Below, piece by piece: positions 32,701 to 39,141 of a stretch of DNA of 39,141 nucleotides. Positions within the stretch are counted from its first letter, which is position 1, and each line of letters opens with the position of its first letter. The translations under genes were made by a program, and so were the position numbers. The notes under the pieces are model-generated. The model was not told where the DNA came from. It saw only the letters and a program-made list of their open reading frames with translations, and searched no databases. Source of the DNA: Fimenecus sp045532175 (GTDB taxonomy: Bacteria; Bacillota; Clostridia; Oscillospirales; Acutalibacteraceae); NCBI GenBank assembly GCA_045532175.1, contig JAZSFK010000050.1:1-39141 (forward strand). Direction: 5' to 3'.

Positions 32701-32793
32701 AAAATCTGTTATCGGGATATTCTCCTTAATAATAAGTTTCTCAAACTCTTCAAGAAACACGTTAATTCTGTCTTCAATAAAATCTTTGTACAT
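29761..32793 (-). CDS. GH38 alpha-mannosidase
   Basis: A 1010-residue zinc-dependent retaining alpha-mannosidase acting in the cytoplasm (no signal peptide). The catalytic domain (~230-520) shows GHTHIDVAWEWT with zinc ligands near His241 and Asp243, WLPDVFGYSAALPQIL with the nucleophile Asp353, and further WHGIDNTPVFTHF; then the helical three-helix bundle (LNQFHDIIPGSSI) and the beta-sandwich C-terminal half. The N-terminal ~230 residues form the usual bacterial GH38 jelly-roll-like leader. The ATG at 32793 has AAAGGCGG at the right spacing; a TTG further up overlaps it. It degrades mannosides from N-glycans or yeast mannan after uptake. It lies in an operon with folC and LRR genes, an unusual setting. 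Confidence 0.94.
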   Translation of the reverse strand: MYKDFIEDRINVFLEEFEKLIIKENIPITDFLYKECDYKLDNILPEIDDSFTLFTPYLNRWGGKKDKHAWFYNEIKVPQHWDGEIQLAVASDARLGWCDINPQFIAYVDGKLQQGIDKNHREVFLTKGNHKVYLYAYSGSIHDEYVDFVTNLQLIDAKTKQLYYDIKVPFEILAFEDENSKNYFEIKKHLNTALNFIDMRSPYSEEYYASLDKAIDYLKTEFYGKYCRKGDVFAFCIGHTHIDVAWEWTLAQTREKILRSFSTVLALMKKYPEYKFMSSQPQLYKYLKMDAPELYEEVKEMVRLGRWEVEGGMWVEADCNLCSGESLVRQFIYGKRFMKDEFGVDSKILWLPDVFGYSAALPQILQKSGIDKFVTSKIGWNEMNKMPYDTFIWHGIDNTPVFTHFMTAQDKYRGVEPATNVTYNAKLNANQLRGAYDRYQQKDLYDNVLITFGFGDGGGGPYAKDLEYFDRLKHGIPGTSTPIMAYSGEFFDDIKSKTENNPKIPHWNGELYLEFHRGTYTSQAKNKRYNRKSEFMFQRAETLSLIDEHLNGYKYRKEDLMNAWETILLNQFHDIIPGSSIKEVYEVSHQQYEEIGAVGNEIIDDTTTDIANNVEATDGYVVFNPHSFVNSGAVEIDGKWVYAENVPAKGYKVINPTVAESKVSVTENSIENDFFHLTLDEKGTFTSIFDKRNNREVLKNGQRGNVLTAYEDYPREYDNWEMSSYYTEKHWEADDVQSVEILNEGERAGLKITKKFKNSTIVQNIYLYNNIDKIDFENYIDWKESHLILKTAFPVDVNTNKATYDIQFGSVERPTHKNTSWDAARFEVCAHKYCDLSEYGYGVSLMNDCKYGHAIHDGVMSLTLLKCGTFPDPDADKCEHRFTYSLFPHAGDYREAGTIQKAYDLNIPMICKKVGENKGNLANEYSFFTVDCDNVIFETAKKAETEETIILRGCEYYNKRTTANVKFGFDVKKAYLCDMLENDIQELDVVDNKVTVDFKPFEINTIKVIK

Positions 32794-32817
32794 AAGGTAT
32801 TCCGCCTTTCGCAAGTT

Positions 32818-34065
32818 TTAATCTGAAAATATATCGCTCATTAAATAGAACGAGCCACAGATTAAAACTGTTTCATCTTCTTTGCTGTTAGAAAGAATGT
32901 ATTTATAACCCTCTTTGGGATTATTTATATAGCTTACATCATCACAATATTTTTCCGTGATTTCTTTTAAAGCTTCACCGCTTATGGCTCTTGGGTTTGA
33001 AGGAGTTACTGTTACAACTGATTTGCAAAGTGGTGCAATCTTCTTCACATACCCTTCTACATCCTTATCTGCCATTAAACCGATTAACATATTAATATTT
33101 TTCACATTGTATTTTATAAGGAAATTGTAAAGTGCTTCGGCACACCCTTCGTTATGACCACCATCGCGAATAATAAGCGGATTTTCACCGATAATCTCCA
33201 TTCGTGCAATCATTTTTGTATTATCAATACCTTGTGCAATTGCCATGTCATTTATTTCAAGCACCTTTGCACATTCAATGGCATTTACTGTGTTTTCAAT
33301 CTGATGATTACCCGCAAGTCTTGTTTTATAAACATTATCACAATATGCAAAAACTGTGCCGAAAATGGAATCGTCAAGAATTTCTGTTTCTTTTAGATTT
33401 GTAATAACCAAATTACAGTTTTTATTCTCACAAGTTTCTCTTATTACTTTTAAGGCATCATCACATTGGTTTGAAGATGTGATTACAGGCACATTTTCCT
33501 TGATTATTCCGCATTTTTCAAAAGCAATTTTCTCAATGGTATCACCTAAAATTGCCACGTGGTCAAGTGAGATTGAAGTAATTACAACTGCTTCGGGCTT
33601 TTTCACAACATTTGTTGCATCAAAGCGACCGCCAAGACCTACTTCAAGAACAACATATTCACATTCAGCCTTTACAAAACAGAGAAAAGCAGAAACCGTA
33701 ATCGCCTCAAATTCGGTAATGATAATACTCTGTCTGTTTAATTCTTCAATTTTCTCTCTAACTTCTGTTACGCACTCTGCAAAGAGTGTTTTGTCAACAT
33801 TTTCACCGTCAATCTGAATTCTTTCGCAGAAGTCAATGACATATGGAGATGTGAAAAGCCCTGTTTTCTTACCACTCGCAATAAGCATATTTGAAATCAT
33901 TGTGGAGGTTGAGCCTTTACCGTTTGTACCTGCGATATGCACAATTCTAAGCTTATCCTGCGGATTACCGAGTAAGTCGAGTAGCATTGAAATTCGCTCC
34001 AAACCCGGTTTGATTCCAAATGCCAAAAGTGAATGAATATATTTTACTGATTCGCTAAAATTCAT
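32818..34065 (-). CDS. folC: Folylpolyglutamate synthase/dihydrofolate synthase
   Basis: A 415-residue Mur-ligase-type enzyme adding glutamates to folates (and Glu to dihydropteroate). P-loop GTNGKGST (46-53), the second nucleotide motif ITSISLDHVAILGDTIEKIA, EVGLGGRFDATNVV and IIRDGGHNEGCAEAL (domain junction, DGAHN-type with Gly for Ala) are all present. It sits two bases after nadC and 24 before the GH38 gene. The ribosome-binding site (GAGAT) is weak, so translation is probably coupled to nadC. It links the operon to the folate theme of the fhs locus to the right. Confidence 0.93.
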   Translation of the reverse strand: MNFSESVKYIHSLLAFGIKPGLERISMLLDLLGNPQDKLRIVHIAGTNGKGSTSTMISNMLIASGKKTGLFTSPYVIDFCERIQIDGENVDKTLFAECVTEVREKIEELNRQSIIITEFEAITVSAFLCFVKAECEYVVLEVGLGGRFDATNVVKKPEAVVITSISLDHVAILGDTIEKIAFEKCGIIKENVPVITSSNQCDDALKVIRETCENKNCNLVITNLKETEILDDSIFGTVFAYCDNVYKTRLAGNHQIENTVNAIECAKVLEINDMAIAQGIDNTKMIARMEIIGENPLIIRDGGHNEGCAEALYNFLIKYNVKNINMLIGLMADKDVEGYVKKIAPLCKSVVTVTPSNPRAISGEALKEITEKYCDDVSYINNPKEGYKYILSNSKEDETVLICGSFYLMSDIFSD

Positions 34066-34067
34066 AT

Positions 34068-34904
34068 TTATCTCATTTTCATTGAAATATCAAAGGCTTT
34101 TACAGAGTGTGTGAGTGCACCAAGAGAAATAATATCAACACCTGTTTTTGCAACATCTGCGATATTGTCAAGTGTAATGTTGCCTGATGCCTCTGTTTTT
34201 GCTCTGCCGTCAATAAATGCAACACATTCTCTCATCTGCTCATTACTCATATTGTCAAGCATAATGATATCCGCACCTGCTGCAACTGCCTCTTTAACTT
34301 CGTCAAAGTTTCTTGTTTCAACTTCAATTTTTACCATGTGACCAAGTTTTGAGCGAAGAATTTTAACTGCATTTGTAATTCCGCCACCTGCATCAATGTG
34401 GTTATCTTTAAGCATAGCACCATCAGAAAGGTTGTATCTGTGATTTTTTCCGCCACCACACACAACGGCATATTTCTGTAATGCACGAAGTCCCGGGAGT
34501 GTTTTTCTTGTATCTGTAACAGAAGCATTTGTACCCTCGCAGAGTTTAACTGCCTTGTTTGTAGCAGTTGCAATACCTGACATGTGCTGAATGATGTTGA
34601 GTGCTGTTCTTTCACCCTTTAAAAGACAAGCAGTTTTGCCGTTAAATTCAACAATCAAGTCCCCTGCTTTAACCTCGTCACCATCGTTTTTATGAGCTGT
34701 ATAAGTGAAGGTATCATCAAGGAGTGTAAAAACTCTCATAGCTATATCCAAACCACAAAGCACACCGTCTGCCTTTGCTACGAAATACGAGTCATTTCTC
34801 TGATTTTCAGGAATTAAATAGTCAGCAGAAACGTCAATATAGTTAATATCCTCGCTGATTGCTTCCCTAATAAGATTATCTACATAAAACTGATTTAATT
34901 TCAT
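34068..34904 (-). CDS. nadC: Quinolinate phosphoribosyltransferase
   Basis: A 278-residue type II phosphoribosyltransferase converting quinolinate and PRPP to nicotinate mononucleotide, CO2 and pyrophosphate. Landmarks are ERTALNIIQHMSGIAT (~98-113), the substrate-binding TRKTLPGLR (~132-140), HRYNLSDGAMLKDNHI (~155-170), IEVETRNFDEV and DIIMLDNMS. The start ATGA overlaps the nadB stop by four bases, giving translational coupling, with GGAGGTC in the nadB end. Confidence 0.96.
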   Translation of the reverse strand: MKLNQFYVDNLIREAISEDINYIDVSADYLIPENQRNDSYFVAKADGVLCGLDIAMRVFTLLDDTFTYTAHKNDGDEVKAGDLIVEFNGKTACLLKGERTALNIIQHMSGIATATNKAVKLCEGTNASVTDTRKTLPGLRALQKYAVVCGGGKNHRYNLSDGAMLKDNHIDAGGGITNAVKILRSKLGHMVKIEVETRNFDEVKEAVAAGADIIMLDNMSNEQMRECVAFIDGRAKTEASGNITLDNIADVAKTGVDIISLGALTHSVKAFDISMKMR

Positions 34905-36361
34905 TGGTCATTGACCTCCTTGAGAATTATATAGGCAACTGTTGCAAGGCTTAATGCTTCACAATAGTCAGGGGTAATTCTGAATTTACCGTTTTTAAGT
35001 CGTGTCAGAATTTCACGGACACGTTTATAACCGTTTCGAACTGCATCTTCATTGGCAGGCATTACAAAATATGAGCGTTGCATAATATTGCGAATTTCAG
35101 TACGTACACCCTTTAAAAGTGGTGCACCATCAAGGTCTTGTTTTTCAATTTCGGATACTTGCACTTCAGGGTATTTCATCTCTATACAACGGACAATATC
35201 GTCAGCACAACGCTTGCCAAAAACAAGAGCTTCAAGAAGTGAATTACTTGCAAGACGATTTCGACCGTGAACACCTGTATTTGAGCATTCGCCAACGGCA
35301 TAAAGTCGTGAAATTGTTGTTCTGGAATTCAAGTCAACCTCTATACCGCCCATAAGATAATGTTGACAAGGGAATATGGGAATCAAATCCTTTGTAATAT
35401 CAACATTGTATTTAAGACAACCTTGATAAATTCCCGGAAAGCGGTTTAAAAGATATTCCCGGTCACGATGGGTAATATCAAGAAAAAATTCGTTACTGCC
35501 TGTACGACGTGACTCAATGATAATGGACTTTGAAACCACGTCACGAGGTGCAAGTTCAAGTCGTTCGTCATAACGATGCATAAATCTTTCTTTTTTACAG
35601 TTGAGAAGATATGCACCTTCGCCTCGAACTGCTTCACTGATTAAAAACTGCTCATTTTCATCGGAATTAAATGCCGTAGGATGGAACTGAACAAAACTTA
35701 AATTCTTTATTCTAGCACCTAATTCAAATGCAAGACGGATGCCGTCACCCGTTGCAACCTTTGGGTTGGTTGTGTATTTGTAAACACGACCTATACCACC
35801 GGTCGCCAAAACACAATATGAAGAAAAAATCTCGTCCTGACCATCAGCAGTTAAGATATGGGCACAAATACCGCTTTTAACTCTCGTGAGTTTGAAAACA
35901 GGGCTATTCTCGAGAATAGTAATATTCTTTCTTGTCTGCACCTCAGCAACCATTGCACGTACCATTTCTGCACCTGTTGTGTCCTTATGGTGTACAATTC
36001 TTCTACGACAATGTCCACCCTCAAGTGTCATATTCAGTCCGCCGTCTTCTCTTTTATCAAACTCAACACCGTAGTCAATGATTTTGTAAATTTCTGCAGG
36101 TCCTTCGTGAACTAAGGTTGTAACCGCATCAATGTCGTTGGCGTGTTTACCTGCAATCATTGTATCATTTATATGAAGCTCATAGCTGTCATTTTCCAAA
36201 TCAAGAACAGCAGCAACACCACCCTGTGCAAGTGATGAGTTGGAGTCCTTGTTGCTTTTTTTTGCAAGGATTATAATATTAAGATTTTTCGGTAATGAAA
36301 GTGCCGTATTCAGCCCTGCGACACCGCAGCCCACTATAAGCACGTCACATTTTTTACTCAT
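34901..36361 (-). CDS. nadB: L-aspartate oxidase
   Basis: A 486-residue flavoenzyme oxidising L-aspartate to iminoaspartate, the first step of de novo NAD synthesis; in anaerobes fumarate rather than oxygen is the likely acceptor. FAD-binding GCGVAG (11-16) near the N-terminus, SSLAQGGVAAV, the substrate-region HHKDTTGAEM, VQFHPTAF, LISEAVRGEGA and CSNTGVHGRNRLASNSLLEALVFGKR are all visible. It is a little shorter than E. coli NadB (~540) at the C-terminus. It leads the operon with nadC; nadA, needed for the middle step, is not in the window. Confidence 0.95.
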   Translation of the reverse strand: MSKKCDVLIVGCGVAGLNTALSLPKNLNIIILAKKSNKDSNSSLAQGGVAAVLDLENDSYELHINDTMIAGKHANDIDAVTTLVHEGPAEIYKIIDYGVEFDKREDGGLNMTLEGGHCRRRIVHHKDTTGAEMVRAMVAEVQTRKNITILENSPVFKLTRVKSGICAHILTADGQDEIFSSYCVLATGGIGRVYKYTTNPKVATGDGIRLAFELGARIKNLSFVQFHPTAFNSDENEQFLISEAVRGEGAYLLNCKKERFMHRYDERLELAPRDVVSKSIIIESRRTGSNEFFLDITHRDREYLLNRFPGIYQGCLKYNVDITKDLIPIFPCQHYLMGGIEVDLNSRTTISRLYAVGECSNTGVHGRNRLASNSLLEALVFGKRCADDIVRCIEMKYPEVQVSEIEKQDLDGAPLLKGVRTEIRNIMQRSYFVMPANEDAVRNGYKRVREILTRLKNGKFRITPDYCEALSLATVAYIILKEVNDQ

Positions 36362-36406
36362 TAAACTTCATCTTCTTTCAAAAATGAAATAAATATACTT
36401 ATACAA

Positions 36407-36435
36407 ATAATATCATATCATACATTTTTCAAAAA
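36407..36435 (-). promoter_or_regulatory. Putative nadB promoter with AT palindrome
   Basis: Minus strand: extended -10 TGATATTAT (hexamer TATTAT 36407-36412) with a weak -35 (TTTTTG near 36430-36435). The -35 lies in the palindrome ATTTTT-C-AAAAAT (36424-36436), which might bind a regulator. Confidence 0.45.
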
Positions 36436-36576
36436 TCATAGATGTTTTTTGATTTTTCCTTTCTTTTTTAAGAAGTTTTATGTGAACTCACAAGTTGGAT
36501 TTTACCTGACTGAATGCGAGTTATAAATTATCCGATTACGCTCATTGTTTTGACACTTCTGCCGGACATTACAGCA

Positions 36577-36610
36577 ACAAAAAACACCGCAAGTCATAGA
36601 CCTGCGGTGT
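36577..36610 (-). terminator. Terminator of the focA-fhs operon
   Basis: Minus strand: 12-bp stem (36599-36610 with 36584-36595, one G-T pair), three-base loop, then TTTTTTG. It lies some 20 bases after the fhs stop. The rest of 36362-36576 holds only the nadB promoter. Confidence 0.85.
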
Positions 36611-36630
36611 AGTATTAATTGCGTCAGATA

Positions 36631-38301
36631 TCAGAACAAACCGTCAATTTTGCCATCAGCATCAACATCAATCTTGTATGCTGCAGGAATCTTTGGAAGT
36701 CCGGGCATTGTCATAATGTCGCCTGTGAGTGCTACAATAAAGCCCGCGCCTGCAGAAAGCTTTACTTCTCGAACAGTCATTGTGAAGTTTTCAGGTTTAC
36801 CAAGCTTTGTCGGGTCGTCTGAAAGTGAATACTGTGTCTTTGCAACGCAAACGGGAAGCTTGTCCTGTCCGAGTGCCTCAATATCCTTAATTGCCTTTTC
36901 TGCGGCTGCTGTGAAGATTACGCCGTCAGCACGATAAATTTCCTTTGCAATTGTGTTAAGCTTTTCTTTAATTGAAAGCTTTTCGTCATAAAGTGGTGCA
37001 AAATCTGCTTTGCCTTCGTCGATAACTGCACATACTTTTTCTGCAAGGTCCATACCGCCCTCGCCACCTTTTGCGAACACCTCTGCAAGAGATACGGGAA
37101 CCTGCATTTCTTCACAGAATTCTTTAATGTAAGCAACCTCTGCGTCTGTATCTGTGTGGAATTTGTTGATTGCAACAACAACCGGAACATTATATTTTCT
37201 CATATTTTCAATATGAGTTTTAAGATTTACGATACCCTTTTTGAGTGCTTCAACATTCTCATTCTGAAGGTCTGCACGAGCAACACCGCCGTTGTATTTA
37301 AGAGCACGGATAGTTGCAACAACTACGATACAATCAGGCTTAAGACCTGCATAGCGACACTTGATGTCAAGGAATTTCTCTGCGCCAAGGTCTGCACCGA
37401 AGCCAGCTTCTGTAATGCAGTAATCTGCAAGTTTAAGAGCAAGTTTTGTTGCAGTAACAGAGTTACAACCGTGAGCAATGTTTGCGAAAGGTCCACCGTG
37501 CATGATTGCAGGTGTGTTTTCAAGAGTCTGCACGAGGTTTGGCTTGATAGCATCCTTAAGAAGTGCTGCCATTGAGCCAACCGCATTAAGGTCACGAGCA
37601 TAAACAGGCTGATTGTCAAGAGTATAAGCAACGAGAATGTTTCCAAGTCTTGTTTTAAGGTCCTCGATATCAGTAGCAAGGCAGAGAATAGCCATAATTT
37701 CACTTGCAACTGTAATCATAAAGCCGTCTTCACGAGGAACACCGTTAACCTTACCGCCAAGGCCAACGATTACGTTACGGAGTGCACGGTCATTCATATC
37801 AAGGCAACGCTTGAAGAGAATTCTTCTCTGGTCAATCTTAAGGTCATTACCCTGCTGAAGATGATTGTCGATAATAGCACAAAGAAGATTGTTTGCAGCA
37901 GTGATTGCGTGCATATCACCTGTGAAATGAAGGTTGATGTCCTCCATAGGGATAACCTGTGAATATCCGCCACCTGCAGCGCCGCCTTTAACACCAAAAA
38001 CAGGTCCCATTGATGGCTCACGAAGTGCGATACAAGCATTTTTGCCTATTTTGTTCATAGCCTGACCAAGACCAACTGTAATAGTAGTTTTACCCTCACC
38101 TGCAGGAGTTGGGTTAATAGCTGTAACAAGAATGAGTTTACCATTTTCTCTGTCTGCATATTTCTTGTTAAGAGAAAGCGGAAGCTTTGCCTTGTACTTT
38201 CCGTAAAGTTCAAGGTCGTCCACATCAATGTTGAGTTTCTTTGCGATTTCTGTAATTGGTAAGCATTCTGTCTGTTGTGCGATTTGGATGTCTGTAAGCA
38301 T
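36631..38301 (-). CDS. fhs: Formate-tetrahydrofolate ligase
   Basis: A 556-residue enzyme joining formate to tetrahydrofolate with ATP to give 10-formyl-THF, feeding purine synthesis and, in acetogens, the methyl branch. The P-loop TPAGEGKT (65-72), LREPSMGPVFGVKGGAAGGGYSQVIPMEDINLHFTGD, HGGPFANIAHGCNS and the C-terminal TGDIMTMPGLPKIPAA are typical, and the length is normal. GGAGGAAAAA precedes the ATG. It is the second gene of a transcript that starts with the ZTP riboswitch and the formate/nitrite-type channel, so its expression should rise when ZTP builds up. No other Wood-Ljungdahl gene is in the window. Confidence 0.97.
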   Translation of the reverse strand: MLTDIQIAQQTECLPITEIAKKLNIDVDDLELYGKYKAKLPLSLNKKYADRENGKLILVTAINPTPAGEGKTTITVGLGQAMNKIGKNACIALREPSMGPVFGVKGGAAGGGYSQVIPMEDINLHFTGDMHAITAANNLLCAIIDNHLQQGNDLKIDQRRILFKRCLDMNDRALRNVIVGLGGKVNGVPREDGFMITVASEIMAILCLATDIEDLKTRLGNILVAYTLDNQPVYARDLNAVGSMAALLKDAIKPNLVQTLENTPAIMHGGPFANIAHGCNSVTATKLALKLADYCITEAGFGADLGAEKFLDIKCRYAGLKPDCIVVVATIRALKYNGGVARADLQNENVEALKKGIVNLKTHIENMRKYNVPVVVAINKFHTDTDAEVAYIKEFCEEMQVPVSLAEVFAKGGEGGMDLAEKVCAVIDEGKADFAPLYDEKLSIKEKLNTIAKEIYRADGVIFTAAAEKAIKDIEALGQDKLPVCVAKTQYSLSDDPTKLGKPENFTMTVREVKLSAGAGFIVALTGDIMTMPGLPKIPAAYKIDVDADGKIDGLF

Positions 38302-38335
38302 AATTTTTCCTCCAATTATAAATTATATTCCTATA

Positions 38336-38356
38336 TTCCCTCCCTCACAGAGGGAA
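38336..38356 (-). other. Hairpin between focA and fhs
   Basis: Minus strand TTCCCTC / GAGGGAA with a seven-base loop and no T-run. It could be an mRNA-stability or processing element; chance is possible. Confidence 0.3.
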
Positions 38357-38365
38357 CAAATTTTA

Positions 38366-38992
38366 TCAATCTCTTTTAATTTTTGTAAGCAAGCAGAAAA
38401 GATTTCCGCCTAAGACGTTACCAAGTGTAATCACGATAAGCGGTAAAATCCATTTGCTGATTGGTAACGCAAGCATAAAGTAGAACATATCTGCAACGCT
38501 GTGCTCAAAGCCCGCAAGAATGAACACACTTACGCAAAATACTACTACAAGCGCTGAAGAGAAATTCTTTTCCTGACCGTGGTTAATAAAAGTATCAACT
38601 GCTATATACATCATTATTCCGCAGAAAATTCCGAGAATAAAAAGGCTTAAAAGGTCGTCATCAACCTTTGTCTGTGCCACACTTGTACAACGGTCAATTA
38701 TTTTGTCGTAAACTCTTGTAAATCTGATAAGTGTTGCAGAAATACCTGTTCCGACAAAATTACCCAGCCAGACAAGAACCACAAAACCCCAGTATGCAGG
38801 TTTGTTTTTGCACATATATGGTGCTTTGCCTGTGAATAGATTCAGTTTAAAAACAAGAACTGTTAAAAGTCCCACTGCGAAAAGTATTGAGCCTGCAACC
38901 GGATTTTCGATTGACAAGAACACCACACAGCCAATACTGATTGCCATACCTGCAAGTACAGCATAACTGAATTCCTTTAAGTGTTTTACCAT
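38366..38992 (-). CDS. Formate/nitrite transporter family channel
   Basis: A 208-residue six-TM membrane protein of the FNT family (FocA/NirC), pentameric channels for formate, nitrite or related anions. The family signature GFEHSVADMFYF (fifth helix, central His) and the end TLGNVLGGNLFCLL are present; helix 2-3 region LNLFTGKAP matches the conserved LFTG loop of FNT proteins. It is short compared with the usual 250-285 residues, chiefly at both ends. The ATG at 38992 follows AAGGAGG; a longer in-frame reading would start inside the riboswitch terminator and is rejected. Location upstream of fhs and behind a ZTP riboswitch argues for formate import feeding Fhs, an inference. Confidence 0.9.
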   Translation of the reverse strand: MVKHLKEFSYAVLAGMAISIGCVVFLSIENPVAGSILFAVGLLTVLVFKLNLFTGKAPYMCKNKPAYWGFVVLVWLGNFVGTGISATLIRFTRVYDKIIDRCTSVAQTKVDDDLLSLFILGIFCGIMMYIAVDTFINHGQEKNFSSALVVVFCVSVFILAGFEHSVADMFYFMLALPISKWILPLIVITLGNVLGGNLFCLLTKIKRD

Positions 38993-39028
38993 CTGTTTTC
39001 CTCCTTCTTCTTTTTGTGAATTGCTCAG

Positions 39029-39078
39029 AAAAACAAAACTGGGCAATCCCACTTTGTAAACAAAATAGAATTGCCCAG
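39029..39078 (-). terminator. Riboswitch-controlled intrinsic terminator
   Basis: Minus strand: CTGGGCAAT (39070-39078) pairs perfectly with ATTGCCCAG (39039-39047), loop 22 bases, followed by TTTTGTTTTT. The 5' arm overlaps the conserved CTGGGC of the ZTP aptamer, so aptamer folding and terminator folding exclude each other: a genetic ON switch. Confidence 0.85.
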
Positions 39079-39141
39079 ACGGTCGGCTTTTTATTTAGTT
39101 TACATTCCCCCGTGGTGGTCCACGAAATCCGTCAGTTATGT
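39070..39141 (-). ncRNA. ZTP (pfl) riboswitch aptamer, 5' end cut by window
   Basis: Read on the minus strand, the RNA shows the ZTP/pfl consensus: AACTGACGG, a P2 hairpin CGTGG-ACCA-CCACG (39111-39124), then GGGGAATGTA closing P1, a T/A-rich linker and the conserved end GCCGACCGTCTGGGCAA (39071-39087). ZTP, 5-aminoimidazole-4-carboxamide riboside triphosphate, accumulates when 10-formyl-THF is short. The class is classically found before fhs and purine genes; here it precedes the formate channel gene and fhs. The first few bases of P1 lie outside the window. Confidence 0.9.

Noticed and set aside
32368..32826. 152-codon plus-strand frame opposite the GH38 gene
   Set aside because: Antisense of the conserved mannosidase N-terminal part; no start signals.
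33356..33817. 153-codon plus-strand frame opposite folC
   Set aside because: It is the antisense of an undoubted FolC gene, lacks a ribosome-binding site and has no natural protein character.
38993..39052. N-terminal extension of the FNT channel
   Set aside because: It would begin inside the riboswitch terminator and bypass the clear AAGGAGG before the ATG at 38992.
39029..39141. Tetrahydrofolate riboswitch instead of ZTP riboswitch
   Set aside because: The conserved AACTGACGG, P2 hairpin plus GGGG, and CCGTCTGGGC elements are those of the ZTP/pfl class, and the THF-aptamer core is not visible.

Overview
The window looks like chromosome of a spore-lineage, anaerobic Firmicute of class Clostridia, probably an uncultured gut Oscillospirales/Ruminococcaceae relative. 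The basis is AT-rich DNA with clean sigma-A promoters and rho-independent terminators, a darA-holB-ricT cluster as in Bacillus/Clostridium, SpoIID, a 2[4Fe-4S] clostridial ferredoxin, Fhs, and glycoside hydrolases suited to gut glycans. The species is not identified. No rRNA, tRNA, transposase, phage gene or CRISPR array was seen.

Layout. 1-1360: the tail of a biosynthetic locus, a stand-alone NRPS-type condensation protein (cut by the window edge) and a carrier protein. 1358-3422: aldo/keto reductase and a membrane-anchored endonuclease/exonuclease/phosphatase protein, one minus-strand operon. 3473-5985: lipoprotein, small membrane protein, small HTH regulator and YczE-like membrane protein, with consensus promoters carrying dyad symmetries. 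5986-12326: two large secreted proteins (an alpha/beta-hydrolase-like protein and an 871-residue Ig-like-domain protein) and a secreted calcineurin-like phosphoesterase. 12338-13650: a membrane-anchored protein with an internal duplication, then a gene-poor stretch. 13651-16639: capD-like dehydratase and ilvE. 16816-18558: small conserved protein, rRNA uracil methyltransferase, then a hairpin-rich repeat that has run into the 3' end of the methyltransferase gene. 18572-21304: two small proteins and a GH35 beta-galactosidase. 21356-26951: ferredoxin, then an operon (gltA, membrane protein, AEC transporter, darA, holB, ricT). 27064-28035: SpoIID. 28083-36361: apparent operon nadB-nadC-folC-GH38-LRR. 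36631-39141: fhs and a formate/nitrite-type channel behind a ZTP (pfl) riboswitch with an overlapping terminator.

How the genes fit together. The right end is one-carbon, folate and NAD metabolism: the riboswitch senses the folate-stress signal ZTP and controls a channel likely to import formate plus the ligase that loads formate on tetrahydrofolate; FolC polyglutamylates folates; NadB and NadC make nicotinate mononucleotide (NadA is not in the window). Two cytoplasmic glycosidases (GH35, GH38) trim imported galactosides and mannosides. DarA, HolB and RicT are housekeeping signalling, replication and RNA-maturation factors.

Most notable are the riboswitch-controlled focA-fhs pair, the composite mini-hairpin array at 18285-18433, the pair of poorly classified secreted proteins at 5986-10759, and the dyads built into promoters beside the small HTH gene.
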